In this document: piece after piece, positions 34,435 through 44,179 of the stretch | Layout: each line of letters starts with the position of its first letter | How positions within the stretch are numbered: the first letter of the stretch is position 1 | Assembly (NCBI RefSeq): GCF_038049925.1 | Contig: NZ_CP145809.1 | Span: 1,302,001-1,366,000 of the forward strand | DNA: 64,000 nucleotides | Direction of reading: 5' to 3' | From: Georgenia sp. M64 | GTDB lineage: Bacteria; Actinomycetota; Actinomycetes; Actinomycetales; Actinomycetaceae | Made by a program: the position numbers and the translations under genes | Notes under the pieces: model-generated | Databases searched by the model: none | What the model was told of the DNA's origin: nothing | The model's input: the letters and a program-made list of their open reading frames with translations, nothing else

Positions 34435-37400
34435 TCAGGCCGGGAGGGTACCCCGGCGGCGGCCGCGCCGCTCACGCAGGGCCGTGCTGGCGCGTTCGGT
34501 CAAGTTGTACAGGACTGGGACGAGCACCAGCGTCAGAAGGGTGGAGGTGGTCAGTCCGCCGATGACCACCAGTGCCAGCGGCTGGGAGATGAACACGCTG
34601 CCGCCTGTCAGTCCCAGTGCCATCGGGGTCAGGGCACCGATGGTCGCCGCCGCCGTCATCAGGATCGGCCGCAGCCGGTAGCGGGAGCCTTCGATCACCG
34701 CGTTGAGGACACTCAGGCCCTGCTCGCGGTTCTGGTTGATCAGATCGATGAGCACGATCGCGTTGGTGACGACGATGCCGACGAGCATGAGCAGCCCGAT
34801 CATCGACGGCACACCCAGAGGTGTGCCGGTGAGGAGCAGCAATGCCACCGCGCCGGTGGCGGCGAACGGCACCGACACCAGGAGTATGACCGGCTGAAGC
34901 AGGGAGCGGAACGTGGCGACCATCACCAGGTAGACGATGGCGATGGATGCCAGCAGCGCGAGATAGAGGTCGTCGAACGCGGACTGCTGCTCCGCGCTGA
35001 CGCCCGCGATCTCGGCTTCTGCGCCCTCGGGCAGGTCGAGGGCGTCGAGCTGTTCCTGCAGCCTGGTGGTGATCCCTCCAAGGTTCTGATCGGTCGCGGT
35101 GGCGGTCACCGTGGCGGTGCGCACCCCATCCTGGCGGGTGAGGTTGGTGGGCTGCTGGACCTCGCTCACCTCTGCGACCTGCCCCAGGGGGACGATCCCG
35201 GTGGCGGTGGGGATCGCGGTGGCGCGCAGTGCCTGTACGTCGGCGGGCGCCTGGCCCAGGAGCATCACGACGTCGGTCGTGCGTCCGCCGATGTCCGCCT
35301 GACCGATCGGCGCACCGCGCAGCAGCCCAGCCATCGCCTGCCCGATCTCGCTCTCACTCGTGCCGGCCTGGACGGCCGCCTCACGGTCAACCTGGATCTG
35401 GAGGGCTGGTGCGTCCGAGGCCAGGTTGTTCACGACGTCGGTCGTACCGCGGACGTCCGCCATGGCAACGGCGACCAGGTCTGCGGCCTCGCGAAGGGTC
35501 TGGTCGTCGACGGCGCGGACCACGACCTCTACCGGGGGCAGCCCGAACCCGGCCTGGCCGGTGGTCACGGTGAGCTCGCCGGCATCGTCCAGGTCCGTGA
35601 TCGCGGCACGAAGATCCTGCTCGACGCGGGCCTGGTCGGCGTCCAGGTCGGTGGTGATCGAGAAGGTGGCCGTGTTGGACCCCCCGCCGCCACCCAGGAA
35701 GGCGGTCTCCAGTCCGTCTCCACCCGAGCCGACGGTCACCTGGTACGTCTCGACCCCCTCCAGATCAGCAATGACGTCCTCGACCTTCCGTGCGGCGGCG
35801 TCGGTGACTTCCAGACTGGTCCCGGCCGGCAGCTGCTGGTTGACGCTGAGGGTGTTCTGCCCCGCGTCGCCGATGAAGTTGGTTTCCAGCCGCGGTGCGG
35901 CTGCGACGGTCCCGCCGAGCACGGCGGTCGCGATGACCAAGGTGATCACCGGGTGGGCAAGCGCTCCCCGAAGCACTGGCAGGTAGCTGCGCTGGAGGAG
36001 TCCGCGGCGTTCTCGCTGCTCGACCCGGTCTCGGTCCACAGCGGTGCGCGCGTGGTCGGCCGGGGCGCGCAGGAACCAGTAGGCCAGCACCGGGATGATG
36101 GTCAAGGAGACGAGCAGCGAGGCCAGTAGCGCCACAGCGACGGTGAAGGCGAAGGGCCGGAACAGCTCACCGACCTGACCTCCGACGATCCCGATCGGCA
36201 CGAACACCGCCGCGGTCGTGATCGTGGACGATGTCACGGCGCCGGCGACCTCACGCACCGCGGCCAGGATCGCCTGCGCCTTGGCCTCCCCGTAACCGAG
36301 GTGGCGTTTGATGTTCTCGATCACGACGATGGAGTCGTCCACGACCCGCCCGACCGCGACCGTCAGTGCCCCGAGGGTCAGGATGTTCAGCGAGTATCCA
36401 CCGACCAACAGCCCGGTCATCGCAATGAGCAACGACAGCGGGATCGATATCGCCGTGACCAGCGTGGACCGGAGCGACAGCAGGAAGAGCATGATCACGA
36501 TCACTGCGAAGATCAGACCGAGGAGGCCCTCGGTGCTCAGGTCCTCGATGGACTTCTCGATGAACGGTGCCTGGTCGAAAACCACGTCGACCGCAGCACC
36601 TTCACCCAGCGCCGCCTCCATCCCCGGGATCAGATTCCGCACGTCGTGGGAGACGCTGACGGTGTTGCCGTCCGGAGTCTTGGTGATCGCCAGGGCGATG
36701 CTCGCCTGACCGTTCGTCCGCGCATACGAGGTGGCGGCGACCGCCGCCTGCTCGACCGTAGCCACGTCGCCCAGCGCGACCGGTGCACCGGAGGGGTTGG
36801 CGGCGGGCAGCGCGATCGCGGCGATGTCCTGCACCGAGGAGAGCCGCTCGCCCACCACCACGTTCAGGCTGCGCTGCCCGTCGGTGACCGTGCCGGCCGG
36901 GATGACCACACCATTGGCTTGCAGTGCCGAGCTCACAGCGTCGAAACCGATTCCCGCGGCCGCCATGGCAGCCGGATCCGGGACGACCTCCACGCGCATC
37001 TCCCGCGCACCGGACAGGGTGACCTCACGCAATCCCTCCACCCCGCGCAACTGCGGAAGGATCTCTTCCTCCACCCGGGTCACGAGCTCCTGCTCGTCCA
37101 GCTCCGGGGCAGCCACCGCCAGCTGCACCACCGGAAGCTGGTCGATGCTCCCGGTGATCACCGACGGTGTGACTTCAGCGGGAAGACCGCTGCCCGCGCC
37201 GGAAACGGCCTGTTCCAGGTCCTGCTGGGCAGCCTCCATGTCCGTGCCGTAGGCCAGTTCCACCGACACGACCGACAGGCTGTTGCTGCTGGTCGACTCG
37301 GTCCCCTCCAGACCCTCCACACCGCTGACGGCGCCCTCCACCACCTCGGTCACCTGCCGCTCGACCACGTCCGGCGCAGCACCCGGAAGAGGCGTCACCA

Positions 37401-37542
37401 CCACTGCGAGCGGGACCTCCAAGGACGGAATGAGCTCCTGCTTCAGCGACGTGGTGGAAAAGACCCCCGCCACGATGAGGATCAGCGTGGCCAACGCCAC
37501 CACAGCGCGGTTGGCGAGGCTCAGGCGGGCAAGGCGAGTCAT
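34435..37542 (-). CDS. RND (HAE1/AcrB-like) efflux permease
   Basis: This 1035-residue protein has the RND layout of two repeats, each a first helix, a large extracytoplasmic loop and five or six further helices. It begins MTRLARLSLANRAVVALATL. The central helix-4 motif is GALTVAVGRVVDDSIVVIEN, with the paired Asp residues of the proton relay; the C-terminal repeat has MLVGIVVTNAIVLIDLINQ and GALTPMALGLTGGSVFISQP. No adaptor or outer-membrane gene accompanies it, as usual in Gram-positives. It is divergent from a marR gene across 65 bp, implying MarR control. A decayed partial paralogue lies at 51929-52480. Confidence 0.92.
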   Translation of the reverse strand: MTRLARLSLANRAVVALATLILIVAGVFSTTSLKQELIPSLEVPLAVVVTPLPGAAPDVVERQVTEVVEGAVSGVEGLEGTESTSSNSLSVVSVELAYGTDMEAAQQDLEQAVSGAGSGLPAEVTPSVITGSIDQLPVVQLAVAAPELDEQELVTRVEEEILPQLRGVEGLREVTLSGAREMRVEVVPDPAAMAAAGIGFDAVSSALQANGVVIPAGTVTDGQRSLNVVVGERLSSVQDIAAIALPAANPSGAPVALGDVATVEQAAVAATSYARTNGQASIALAITKTPDGNTVSVSHDVRNLIPGMEAALGEGAAVDVVFDQAPFIEKSIEDLSTEGLLGLIFAVIVIMLFLLSLRSTLVTAISIPLSLLIAMTGLLVGGYSLNILTLGALTVAVGRVVDDSIVVIENIKRHLGYGEAKAQAILAAVREVAGAVTSSTITTAAVFVPIGIVGGQVGELFRPFAFTVAVALLASLLVSLTIIPVLAYWFLRAPADHARTAVDRDRVEQRERRGLLQRSYLPVLRGALAHPVITLVIATAVLGGTVAAAPRLETNFIGDAGQNTLSVNQQLPAGTSLEVTDAAARKVEDVIADLEGVETYQVTVGSGGDGLETAFLGGGGGSNTATFSITTDLDADQARVEQDLRAAITDLDDAGELTVTTGQAGFGLPPVEVVVRAVDDQTLREAADLVAVAMADVRGTTDVVNNLASDAPALQIQVDREAAVQAGTSESEIGQAMAGLLRGAPIGQADIGGRTTDVVMLLGQAPADVQALRATAIPTATGIVPLGQVAEVSEVQQPTNLTRQDGVRTATVTATATDQNLGGITTRLQEQLDALDLPEGAEAEIAGVSAEQQSAFDDLYLALLASIAIVYLVMVATFRSLLQPVILLVSVPFAATGAVALLLLTGTPLGVPSMIGLLMLVGIVVTNAIVLIDLINQNREQGLSVLNAVIEGSRYRLRPILMTAAATIGALTPMALGLTGGSVFISQPLALVVIGGLTTSTLLTLVLVPVLYNLTERASTALRERRGRRRGTLPA

Positions 37543-37554
37543 AGGGATCTCCCG

Positions 37555-37590
37555 TATAGTCGGTTCGAGGTGAATAGTACGGCTTAGCCG
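37555..37590. promoter_or_regulatory. Divergent marR/RND control region
   Basis: TATAGT at 37555-37560 suits a rightward -10. CGGCTTAGCCG at 37580-37590 is a perfect palindrome around T and lies between the two starts, so it could be the MarR operator. On the minus strand TACTAT (within 37573-37580) could serve the pump gene. Confidence 0.4.
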
Positions 37591-37607
37591 AAGAATTGAG
37601 GGACGCG

Positions 37608-38120
37608 GTGGATCGGGACGGAGTGATGGCGGCGATCGCCGAGGACGAGGCGGCGCTGGTACGCCTCTTCTCGAGGGCGCAGTTCAGCGCTCTGTTGCAG
37701 ACCACCTTGACGATGCAGCAACTCAAGGTCCTGTTGCTGCTGCACGTGGACGGGTCGCTGATGAGTCACGAGCTGGCCGACGCGCTGAAAATCAGCCCGG
37801 CATCGGTCACTGGTCTGGTGGATCGACTCGCAGACCGGGGGCTCGTCGAGCGAGTAGCGGATCCGGCGGACCGGCGTGCCCGACACATACATCCCACAGC
37901 TCGGGGATCAGATCTGGTGGAGCAGCTGATGGCCGAAGGTGCCGGACATCGCGTCGCGCTCCTGTCCCGCCTGGACGACGAGAGCGTTAAGACCATCGCG
38001 ACGGCGTTCGCGGCGCTGCGTCGAGCCGCAGAGCAGCTCTACGGTCGCGATGTCACCCTCGCTGCTCCGCGTACCGGGGAGGGGCCGCAGGTCCGACCGC
38101 ACGTCGTCGGCGCCGACTGA
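37608..38120 (+). CDS. MarR-family regulator
   Basis: The GTG at 37608 with GAGGGA just upstream gives 170 residues; a TTG at 37596 is also possible. The winged helix is MQQLKVLLLLHVDG ... LMSHELADALKISPASVTGL followed by VDRLADRGLVERVADPADRR, the MarR recognition helix and wing. It is divergent from the RND permease and probably represses it, with induction by a pump substrate. Confidence 0.88.
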   Translation: MDRDGVMAAIAEDEAALVRLFSRAQFSALLQTTLTMQQLKVLLLLHVDGSLMSHELADALKISPASVTGLVDRLADRGLVERVADPADRRARHIHPTARGSDLVEQLMAEGAGHRVALLSRLDDESVKTIATAFAALRRAAEQLYGRDVTLAAPRTGEGPQVRPHVVGAD

Positions 38121-38316
38121 CGTAGGAACGACCACCCGATCTTGCCCCGCGGTGCTGCTGGGCTTAACCACAGCCCCAAAGCGGCTGTCACTGACGCCCG
38201 TCCTCTGCCACACTGGATGTGAGCGCGGACCCGAAGATCGGTGCCTACGTGAACGAGCACGGCGCTGGCCCTCCAGCCAGCCTATCGATTGTGCGGCTGC
38301 AAGCCGAGGGCACGCG

Positions 38317-38796
38317 TCACAGTGGCGCCGGCGGCTCCTCGGCTTTCAATATGCGCAACGCCTCGTCCGCATGAGTCTCCATCCGCAGCTCACTACGGAT
38401 GACCCCTCGTACCCGACGGTCGGAGCTGATCACAAACGTGCTTCGTCGCGGTGGGAGCCCGGGAAGGTTCCTCTGGATGCCGTAGTCGGAGGCGACGGTC
38501 CCATCCGGGTCGGACAGCAACGGGTACCCGAGGTGGTGTTCGGCGTCGAACTGACGTTGCCGAGCAACGGTGTCGCGGCTGATCCCGACCCTGATCGCAC
38601 CGGCGGCGTTGAATTCCGCGGCCAGGTCACGAAAATGGCAGCTCTCCGCGGTGCAGCCTCGGCTCATCGCCAACGGATAGAAGAACAGCACCACCGGCCC
38701 GTCAACCAGCAACCGGCTCAACCGAACGGCGTTCTGATGCTGGTCGGGAAGTTCGAAGTCCGGGGCAAGGTCACCGACGCCAAGCAGACTGCTCAT
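38317..38796 (-). CDS. Peroxiredoxin, PrxQ/BCP-like
   Basis: This 159-residue thioredoxin-fold protein begins LLGVGDLAPDFELPDQHQ. The active site is FFYPLAMSRGCTAESCHFRD: peroxidatic Cys in GCT and resolving Cys five residues later, as in PrxQ, although the usual Thr-Pro before Gly-Cys is replaced by Ser-Arg. It reduces peroxides using thioredoxin-like donors. GGAG precedes the ATG. It is monocistronic; the 196-bp gap to marR holds nothing recognised. Confidence 0.88.
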   Translation of the reverse strand: MSSLLGVGDLAPDFELPDQHQNAVRLSRLLVDGPVVLFFYPLAMSRGCTAESCHFRDLAAEFNAAGAIRVGISRDTVARQRQFDAEHHLGYPLLSDPDGTVASDYGIQRNLPGLPPRRSTFVISSDRRVRGVIRSELRMETHADEALRILKAEEPPAPL

Positions 38797-38962
38797 CTAC
38801 GACTCCACCCGGACGAGAGGGACCGGCGCGGATCGCGCGACAAGGTGCGCCCAATCGAGAGGACCACGTCCACAGTGTCCGCACCGATCCTTCCGCCTGG
38901 AGATGGGCCCCGGCATGCCGACTCATGCACCCTAGGCCACCATTCTAGGTCAGGTCCTCATG

Positions 38963-38974
38963 AAGAGTAAGTAC
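38963..38974 (+). promoter_or_regulatory. HxlR-operator-like 12-mer, orphan
   Basis: AAGAGTAAGTAC is identical to 51219-51230 in the HxlR promoter region. Here it stands in a 277-bp gene-free gap (38797-39073) next to an IS21 end, with no HxlR gene beside it; it may be the remnant of a promoter whose gene was lost. Confidence 0.3.
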
Positions 38975-39134
38975 ACTTCGTAAGTGCGCGTACAGTGGCG
39001 CGCGGCTGGCCCATAGAATCCTTCGCCCGGGGCGTGGTGGGTGTAGCAGGGTCAGCAGTGCGACGCCGATAGGTGTCGCTTGCCAGGGTGATGGGACCAC
39101 CGTGTTGCCACGAGCATGGGACCACCTGGAGGTG

Positions 39135-39806
39135 TCACTGAGCATCGCGGGCCTGCCTCTCGTCGTCAACGGCGACACGCTCGGGGCGTTGGCGGTAGGA
39201 GGGGCCCTCGACGACGAGGGTGTGGGCTCCTGAGGTGAGGCGGTCGACGGCGGACTGGGCGAGCAGGGCGTCGGTGGTCATGCCTAGCCACTCGGACGGC
39301 TCGCGGTTCGACACCCAGATCGTCGGCGCCTTGCGGTGGCGCTCGACGACGAGCTCGTAGAAGTCGTTGGTCTGGGTCGCGTCCAGGACCCGGAGGGCGA
39401 AGTCGTCGATGATGAGGACGTCGACGGTGGTGAGGCGGCGCATCTCGGCCTCGAGGGTGTTGTCTAGACGGGCGGCCCGGAGGCGGGTGAAGAGCTTGTC
39501 GGCGCGGGCGAAGATGACGCTGTGGCGGCGGCGGATCGCGATGTGCCCCAGCGCGGTGGCCAGGTGGGTCTTGCCGGCCCCGACGGGGCCGAGGATGAGA
39601 ACACCGGTGCCGGCCTCGGCGAACCGCAGCGAGGTCAGGTCGGACCAGAGGGTGCGGTCGTAGGACAGGCCGGGGTGCTCGTCCCAGGTCTCGAGCCGCA
39701 TGGCCGGGTCCAGGCCGGCCTTGGCGGCGCGGAGCATCGCGGAGCGGGACTCGCGGCGGGTGACCTCGTCGGACAGCAGGAGCTCGAGGAAGGCGGCGTG
39801 GCCCAT
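39135..39806 (-). CDS. istB: IS21 helper ATPase IstB, start codon lost
   Basis: The AAA+ helper has Walker A GPVGAGKTHLA and Walker B VLIIDDFAL. The longest reading from a standard ATG or GTG is 223 residues, but the same frame continues upstream to 39962 through about 52 further family-like residues (LSRILRALKLSGLKDTLPER and LALARQHK). Where the start should be there is ATA inside CGATAACC; IS21 elements normally have ATGA there, overlapping the istA stop. A single G-to-A change would explain loss of the start while keeping an istA stop. The protein is probably not made at full length. Confidence 0.85.
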   Translation of the reverse strand: MGHAAFLELLLSDEVTRRESRSAMLRAAKAGLDPAMRLETWDEHPGLSYDRTLWSDLTSLRFAEAGTGVLILGPVGAGKTHLATALGHIAIRRRHSVIFARADKLFTRLRAARLDNTLEAEMRRLTTVDVLIIDDFALRVLDATQTNDFYELVVERHRKAPTIWVSNREPSEWLGMTTDALLAQSAVDRLTSGAHTLVVEGPSYRQRPERVAVDDERQARDAQ

Positions 39807-40076
39807 CTTGTGCTGGCGGGCCAGGGCCAGGCGCTCGGGCAGGGTGTCCTTAAGGCCGGAGAGCTTCAGGGCCCGCAGGATCCGGGACAGGTCCGCCCCG
39901 AGGGGGTCGACCGGCCCCGCGGGCGGCGAGGCCGGCGACGTCGTGGTCGTGGTGGTGGTTATCGGGTGGTCTCCAGTTCGGGTGTCATGGCGGCGTCAGC
40001 GCCGCCGCGGATGAGGGTCAGCTGGGCGGTCCCAGCACTGGCCGGGACGGTCCCACCAGTGCCAGGGGCGGTCCCC

Positions 40077-41657
40077 TCACTGGCAGGGACGGTCCCACCG
40101 GTGGCGACCGGGGTGGTCCTTCCGGTGGCGAACTCGGCGGGGTCGCGGGCGAAGCGCGCCGTGGTGGCGGCGGACCTCGCAGGCAGGAGCGGGGCGGGTG
40201 CCCTCGGTGGCCTTCTCCAGCATGGAAGCGACCTTGGTCACCGAGACGACGTCGAGGTCCAGGGCCCGGGCGCAGGTGGTCTCCACCGGGTCGGGCCCGT
40301 AGCGGCGGACCAGACCCAGCAGGCGGTAGACGGCCCGCATCCGGGTCCAGGGCAGCGGGTCGTCCAGGATCCGTTCGGCGTAGATGCCGATGTTCTCCCC
40401 GTGCGACGCGGCGGTGGCGATCAGCCGGGTGAGGTCGCGCAGGGCGTAGCCCGTCTTCTCCGCGGGCAGGTCCGCCCGGTCCGTCCAGCGCTGCCCGGGC
40501 CGCTGCCGCGGGTGCGTCTTGACCAGCTTGCCGCCCAGGTAGAGCTTGACCAGCTCGCTGTCGGCGCGCGCGTCGAGGTACTGGCCCAGGTAGTCCCCGG
40601 GGACGGAGTACAACGACTTGGCCACCTCGACGTGGAAGTCGCGATGGACCTTGACCCGGGTGAACACCGGCACGTCATAGGCGTCCGGGACGGCCAGCAG
40701 CGCGCCGGCCTCGGTCTCGGTGAAGACCTCGAGGGGGCGGGCCTGGATGGTGCCGTGGATCCGCATCCCCGCCCGGTCCTGGCACCACGCCTCGACGGCC
40801 TGCTGGGCGTGGGCGAGGTCGGTGAAGGTCTCCCCGGCCCAGAAGTTCCCCCGGACGTACTGCACCCGCTCGACGCGGGGCTTGTCCTTCGGGGACCGCA
40901 CCCGGGCCGGGTCGGTGACGAACCCGGCGTGCTGGGCGTAGTCCAACCACCCCGTCGACAGGCGCGGATTGACGGCGTCGGCGTCGGTCACGACCGGCTT
41001 GAGGTTGTCCGGGACCAACACCCTGAACACCCCACCGAAGAACGCCCAGGCCGCCTCACACCCGGCGATGACCGCCGCCAGGGTCTGGGAGTACGTCAGC
41101 CAGACGAACATGTGCCGGGAGTACACGGCGGTGAGGATCAGCGCGTGGACCTTCCGCCGGCGCCCGTCCGCGGGGTCGGTCAGGTAGCCCATCTGTCCGA
41201 AGTCGACCTGCAGCTCGGCGCCCGGCTCGCCGTCGGCGACGCGGACGGTGGTGTCCTTGGCCCGGTACCCGCACCGCTCGGTCGCGAAGCGGTGCAGCGT
41301 CCGGTACGGCACCACGCAGCCCTGCCGGGCGAGGAGCTCCTCGATCTTCACGACCGACAGCGGCTTCTGATCCTTGCCATCCCCAGCCACCCACGCCCGG
41401 ATCTGCTCCTCGCGCGCCAGCAGTGCTTCCCAGGCGGCGCCGTGACCGTTCGGGCGGACCGGACGCACCGCCGCCACGACCGCGCCGACCAGCTGGTCGT
41501 CGACCGCCGCCAGCCCCGCCGACCGCTCCAGCCCGGCGGCCTGGGCGGCCTGGACATAACGGCGGGCGGTCTTGCGGTCCACCCCCGCCCGCTCCGCGAC
41601 CGTCCGCAAGCCCGCTCCGTCGAGCCAGCCCCGCAGCACCTCTCTGACCTCAATCAC
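40077..41657 (-). CDS. istA: IS21 transposase IstA, C-terminus frameshifted
   Basis: The GTG at 41657 with GGGAGGT upstream gives 526 residues. An N-terminal HTH (LRTVAERAGVDRKTARRYVQ) precedes the DDE core: LQVDFGQMGYL, VLVPDNLKPVV and KPRVERVQYVRGNF. Near 40182 the frame shifts: the alternative frame reads ATTARFARDPAEFATG and continues to MTPELETTR with TAA at 39961-39963, where it meets istB. So about 75 native C-terminal residues are replaced by an Arg-rich tail ending at 40077. The catalytic core is intact. Confidence 0.87.
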   Translation of the reverse strand: MIEVREVLRGWLDGAGLRTVAERAGVDRKTARRYVQAAQAAGLERSAGLAAVDDQLVGAVVAAVRPVRPNGHGAAWEALLAREEQIRAWVAGDGKDQKPLSVVKIEELLARQGCVVPYRTLHRFATERCGYRAKDTTVRVADGEPGAELQVDFGQMGYLTDPADGRRRKVHALILTAVYSRHMFVWLTYSQTLAAVIAGCEAAWAFFGGVFRVLVPDNLKPVVTDADAVNPRLSTGWLDYAQHAGFVTDPARVRSPKDKPRVERVQYVRGNFWAGETFTDLAHAQQAVEAWCQDRAGMRIHGTIQARPLEVFTETEAGALLAVPDAYDVPVFTRVKVHRDFHVEVAKSLYSVPGDYLGQYLDARADSELVKLYLGGKLVKTHPRQRPGQRWTDRADLPAEKTGYALRDLTRLIATAASHGENIGIYAERILDDPLPWTRMRAVYRLLGLVRRYGPDPVETTCARALDLDVVSVTKVASMLEKATEGTRPAPACEVRRHHGALRPRPRRVRHRKDHPGRHRWDRPCQ

Positions 41658-41849
41658 GCTGACCTCCCTGAACCCCACGCCCGGTGACCTCCGCGTCGAC
41701 GAAGCTGACACAGCGATCAAACGGGCCATCGAGGAGACCACCAGCAAGACGCGCCGGGTGGTCCCATGACTGGCAATCCAGGTGGTCCCATGAAGCTGGC
41801 AGAAAACCGGCTACAGAGGTCCCATGCTCATGGCAGGCGACAGATAGGC

Positions 41850-42090
41850 AACTGTGAGGCTCCTGCAGCGCCCGGGAGCGGGAGTCGATCACGGGGGGCG
41901 AGGGCCTGTTGGCCATCTCGGAGACATAGTCTAGGTGAGCGGCCCCAACGGTCGGACCGCGTGGTGCATTCGGGCCTTTGGTGCGCTTGGCGATCTGCGC
42001 CGTGCTCAGGTCCACCAGCGACAGCTGCTGGAACGCGGCGACCCAGTCTCGGTCGGCCGAGCACTACCAAACGCGATCGTCACGTCTAGC
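41850..42090 (-). pseudogene. ParB-like partition gene fragment
   Basis: The minus strand reads DWVAAFQQLSLVDLSTAQIA then KRTKGPNAPRG, like the HTH region of actinobacterial plasmid ParB-type proteins, followed by less recognisable sequence. IS21 has inserted at its downstream side; rejoining across GATAGG gives an early stop, so it was already decayed. Assignment rests on a short match. Confidence 0.35.
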
Positions 42091-42093
42091 TAG

Positions 42094-42210
42094 CTGAACG
42101 GGATCGTAGAAGTCCACCGCCGCATCGCCCGCGGCTTCCGCAACCCCACCAACTACCGACTCAGGATGCTCCTCGTCGGAGGCGGCCTCACCCCACCGAT
42201 TCTCCGATGA
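42094..42210 (+). pseudogene. ISL3-type transposase, C-terminal fragment
   Basis: The frame reads LNGIVEVHRRIARGFRNPTN then YRLRMLLVGGGL and stops at 42208-42210, the tail of an ISL3-family transposase. A TAG stands immediately upstream in frame. The corresponding N-terminal type of fragment is at 47779-48290. Confidence 0.6.
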
Positions 42211-42335
42211 GCCGTCAAACCGCTGACGTGGTGTGTGACATGAGCCCTCTGATTTGCGACTCGCAGCTGAGCATGGCCCAGGGCCTATCGCATCTCCGAT
42301 GCTCCGGTAGCGTACCGCGAGTTAGGAGGATCGTC

Positions 42336-42352
42336 CGAGTTCGCAGAACTCG
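42336..42352 (+). promoter_or_regulatory. Palindrome upstream of dienelactone hydrolase
   Basis: CGAGTTC and GAACTCG are perfect 7-bp arms around GCA, 43 bp before the gene start. It could be a regulator site; no adjacent regulator gene exists. Confidence 0.35.
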
Positions 42353-42394
42353 ATACGGCGTCCATGCCCGCATCGCGATCGCTGGGGGACCACA

Positions 42395-43123
42395 TTGCCC
42401 GAGACGACCATCCCGGCCGGCGCCAGTGCGCCCTCTCTGCGTGCTTACCTGGCCGCCCCTCCGATCGGGGAAGGGCCCTGGCCGGGTGTCGTGGTAGTGC
42501 ACGAGGCCTTCGGGCTGACCGACGACACCAGGCAGCAGGCGGACCGGCTCGCAGCTGGAGGCTACCTGGCCGTGGCGCCCGACCTGTTCACCGCCGGTGG
42601 TCCGATGCGGTGCCTGAGATCGACGTTTCGGGCGCTCGCCCGCGGGGAGGGCCCTGCATTCGACGATTTGGCGGCCACTCGGGCGTGGCTGGACGAACGC
42701 GCCGACTGCACCGGGCGGGTCGGCGTGCTCGGCTTCTGCATGGGCGGGGGCTTCGCTCTCCTCGCCGCCACCCGCGGCTTCGACGCTGCCGCTGCCAACT
42801 ATGGCCAACTCCCCGAGGACGCCGACAGCGCCCTCCTGGGCGCCTGTCCGGTGGTTGCCAGCTACGGAGCTCGAGACCGCACGCTGCCCGGGGCGGCCGA
42901 GCGACTGGACCGCGCGCTCTCAGGTCTCGGAGTTGAGCGCGACGTGAAGGAGTATCCCGACGCGGGTCACTCCTTCATGAACCGGCACAACAGCGGTCCT
43001 CTCGCTGTGGTTGAACGGATCGGCGGCTTCAACTACCACCACCCGTCATCGGAAGACGCCTGGGACCGCATCTTCAGGTTCTTCGAGCGACACCTCCGAA
43101 ACGGTGGAATAGCGAAGTCCTGA
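42395..43123 (+). CDS. Dienelactone hydrolase family protein
   Basis: The likely start is TTG at 42395 with GGGGGA upstream, giving 242 residues. It is an alpha/beta hydrolase with Glu in VVHEAFGLT, nucleophile Cys in [13 protein letters not shown], Asp in the [10 protein letters not shown] segment and His in [13 protein letters not shown], the Cys-Asp-His triad of dienelactone hydrolase. The classical reaction opens dienelactones in chlorocatechol breakdown, but no other such genes are near, so another ester substrate is likely. It stands alone between mobile elements. Confidence 0.9.
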   Translation: MPETTIPAGASAPSLRAYLAAPPIGEGPWPGVVVVHEAFGLTDDTRQQADRLAAGGYLAVAPDLFTAGGPMRCLRSTFRALARGEGPAFDDLAATRAWLDERADCTGRVGVLGFCMGGGFALLAATRGFDAAAANYGQLPEDADSALLGACPVVASYGARDRTLPGAAERLDRALSGLGVERDVKEYPDAGHSFMNRHNSGPLAVVERIGGFNYHHPSSEDAWDRIFRFFERHLRNGGIAKS

Positions 43124-43347
43124 CGACTTCAGCAGCCGCCGGGGCCCTCGGTCACGCTTCGTTCTGAGTGCCGAACCACTCGACCTGAACGGATTCCCGT
43201 CGACGTCCTCTCCGATGGTTAATCAAGGCGATTACCAATCCGGCTGAGGCGCCTGCTCTGGAGGTCCAAGCGGGAGTCGCCCTTGCCGCGTTCACGCCGT
43301 GACCTACCTCGCCGTTCCTGCCGGCCTCGTACCTGAGTTCCACAGGG

Positions 43348-44148
43348 TTAGTGCCCCGTCGTGGTGATGGCCGGTAGGTGGTCGAGGATCTCGCGGGCGT
43401 CGGGGGTGATGGCGGGGTCTGCGGTGATGTGGTGGCCGTTGATGCTGATGGTCGCCGAGCGCAGGGGCCGCAGGGTGTTGACGATCTTCTTCAAGGATTT
43501 GCCGGTCGCGGTGGTGAGGTAGCGGCTGATGGCGAGAGCAGCGAAGACGACCGTGAGGTGGGCCTCGATGGCTTCGCGTTGGTGGTGGAAGACCGGGCGG
43601 GCGCGCAGGTCGGACTTGGTCATGCGGAAGGACTGCTCGACCCGCCACAGGTCGTGATATGCGCTGATGACCGCCGCGCCGGTCATCGTCTCGACGGGCA
43701 GGTTGGTCACATACCCCTTCAGCCCGGCGAGCTGACGGGCCCGGTCGATGGTGGCCTGGTCGAGCTCCTTGGTGGCGCCGGAGACCTTTAGGAACCGGGT
43801 TTTCCTCAGCGGGGCTGTGCCGGCGGCGATCTTCTCCGCCTTGGCGATCATCAAGTTGATGTCCCGGTCATCGCGCTTGTTCCGCTTGAACGACCACTGG
43901 TAGACCACCCGCCGCTCCCGGGCATTCGTCCCGGTGCCCATCACCCGGGTCGACTCCAGGATCTGCCCGTCGTCGAAGTAGTTGCCGTTGCGTTCGAAGT
44001 GTTCGGCCAGGTCGTAGGGTGCCTTGGTCAGCCGCGAGCCGACGATGAAGGAGAACCCCGCGTCCTCCAGGGCGTTGAGATTGGCCGCGGAGAGCATGCC
44101 GGCGTCAGCGACGACGACCATGTCCATCACGCCGTGGCGTTCCTGGAA
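43348..44148 (-). pseudogene. IS1634-family transposase, C-terminal part
   Basis: The fragment reads from FQERHGVMDMVVVADAGMLS to the stop, including the second catalytic Asp in VVADAGMLS and the RxxxExxxxxxK region in DLWRVEQSFRMTKSDLRARP. It joins 46795-47514 in frame: 720 plus 801 bases give 506 codons and a stop, a complete transposase if the insertion is removed. The open frame that continues to 44502 is chance read-through into the inserted element. Confidence 0.9.
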
Positions 44149-44179
44149 GGCCTGAAGCGCCCCAGGTTCTGTGCCGCTC

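Larger units (their letters stand above)
39074..41843 (-). mobile_element. IS21-family insertion sequence with decayed genes
   Basis: Ends are TGTCGCTTGCCAGGGTGATG at 39074 and, inverted, TGTCGCCTGCCATGAGCATG from 41843; internal copies of ATGGGACCACC repeat near both ends as usual for IS21. GATAGG flanks both sides (39068-39073 and 41844-41849). The element encodes istA and istB on the minus strand, both with lesions. Confidence 0.9.
41850..42394. other. Relic-filled stretch between IS21 and the dienelactone hydrolase
   Basis: No intact gene is visible. It contains a ParB-like fragment on the minus strand (41850-42090), a transposase tail on the plus strand (42094-42210) and a palindrome (42336-42352), all listed separately. 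Confidence 0.6.

Noticed and set aside
43152-43343. 63-residue open frame on the minus strand
   Set aside because: No ribosome binding site or family resemblance, and it runs into the IS1634 end; it could be chance.
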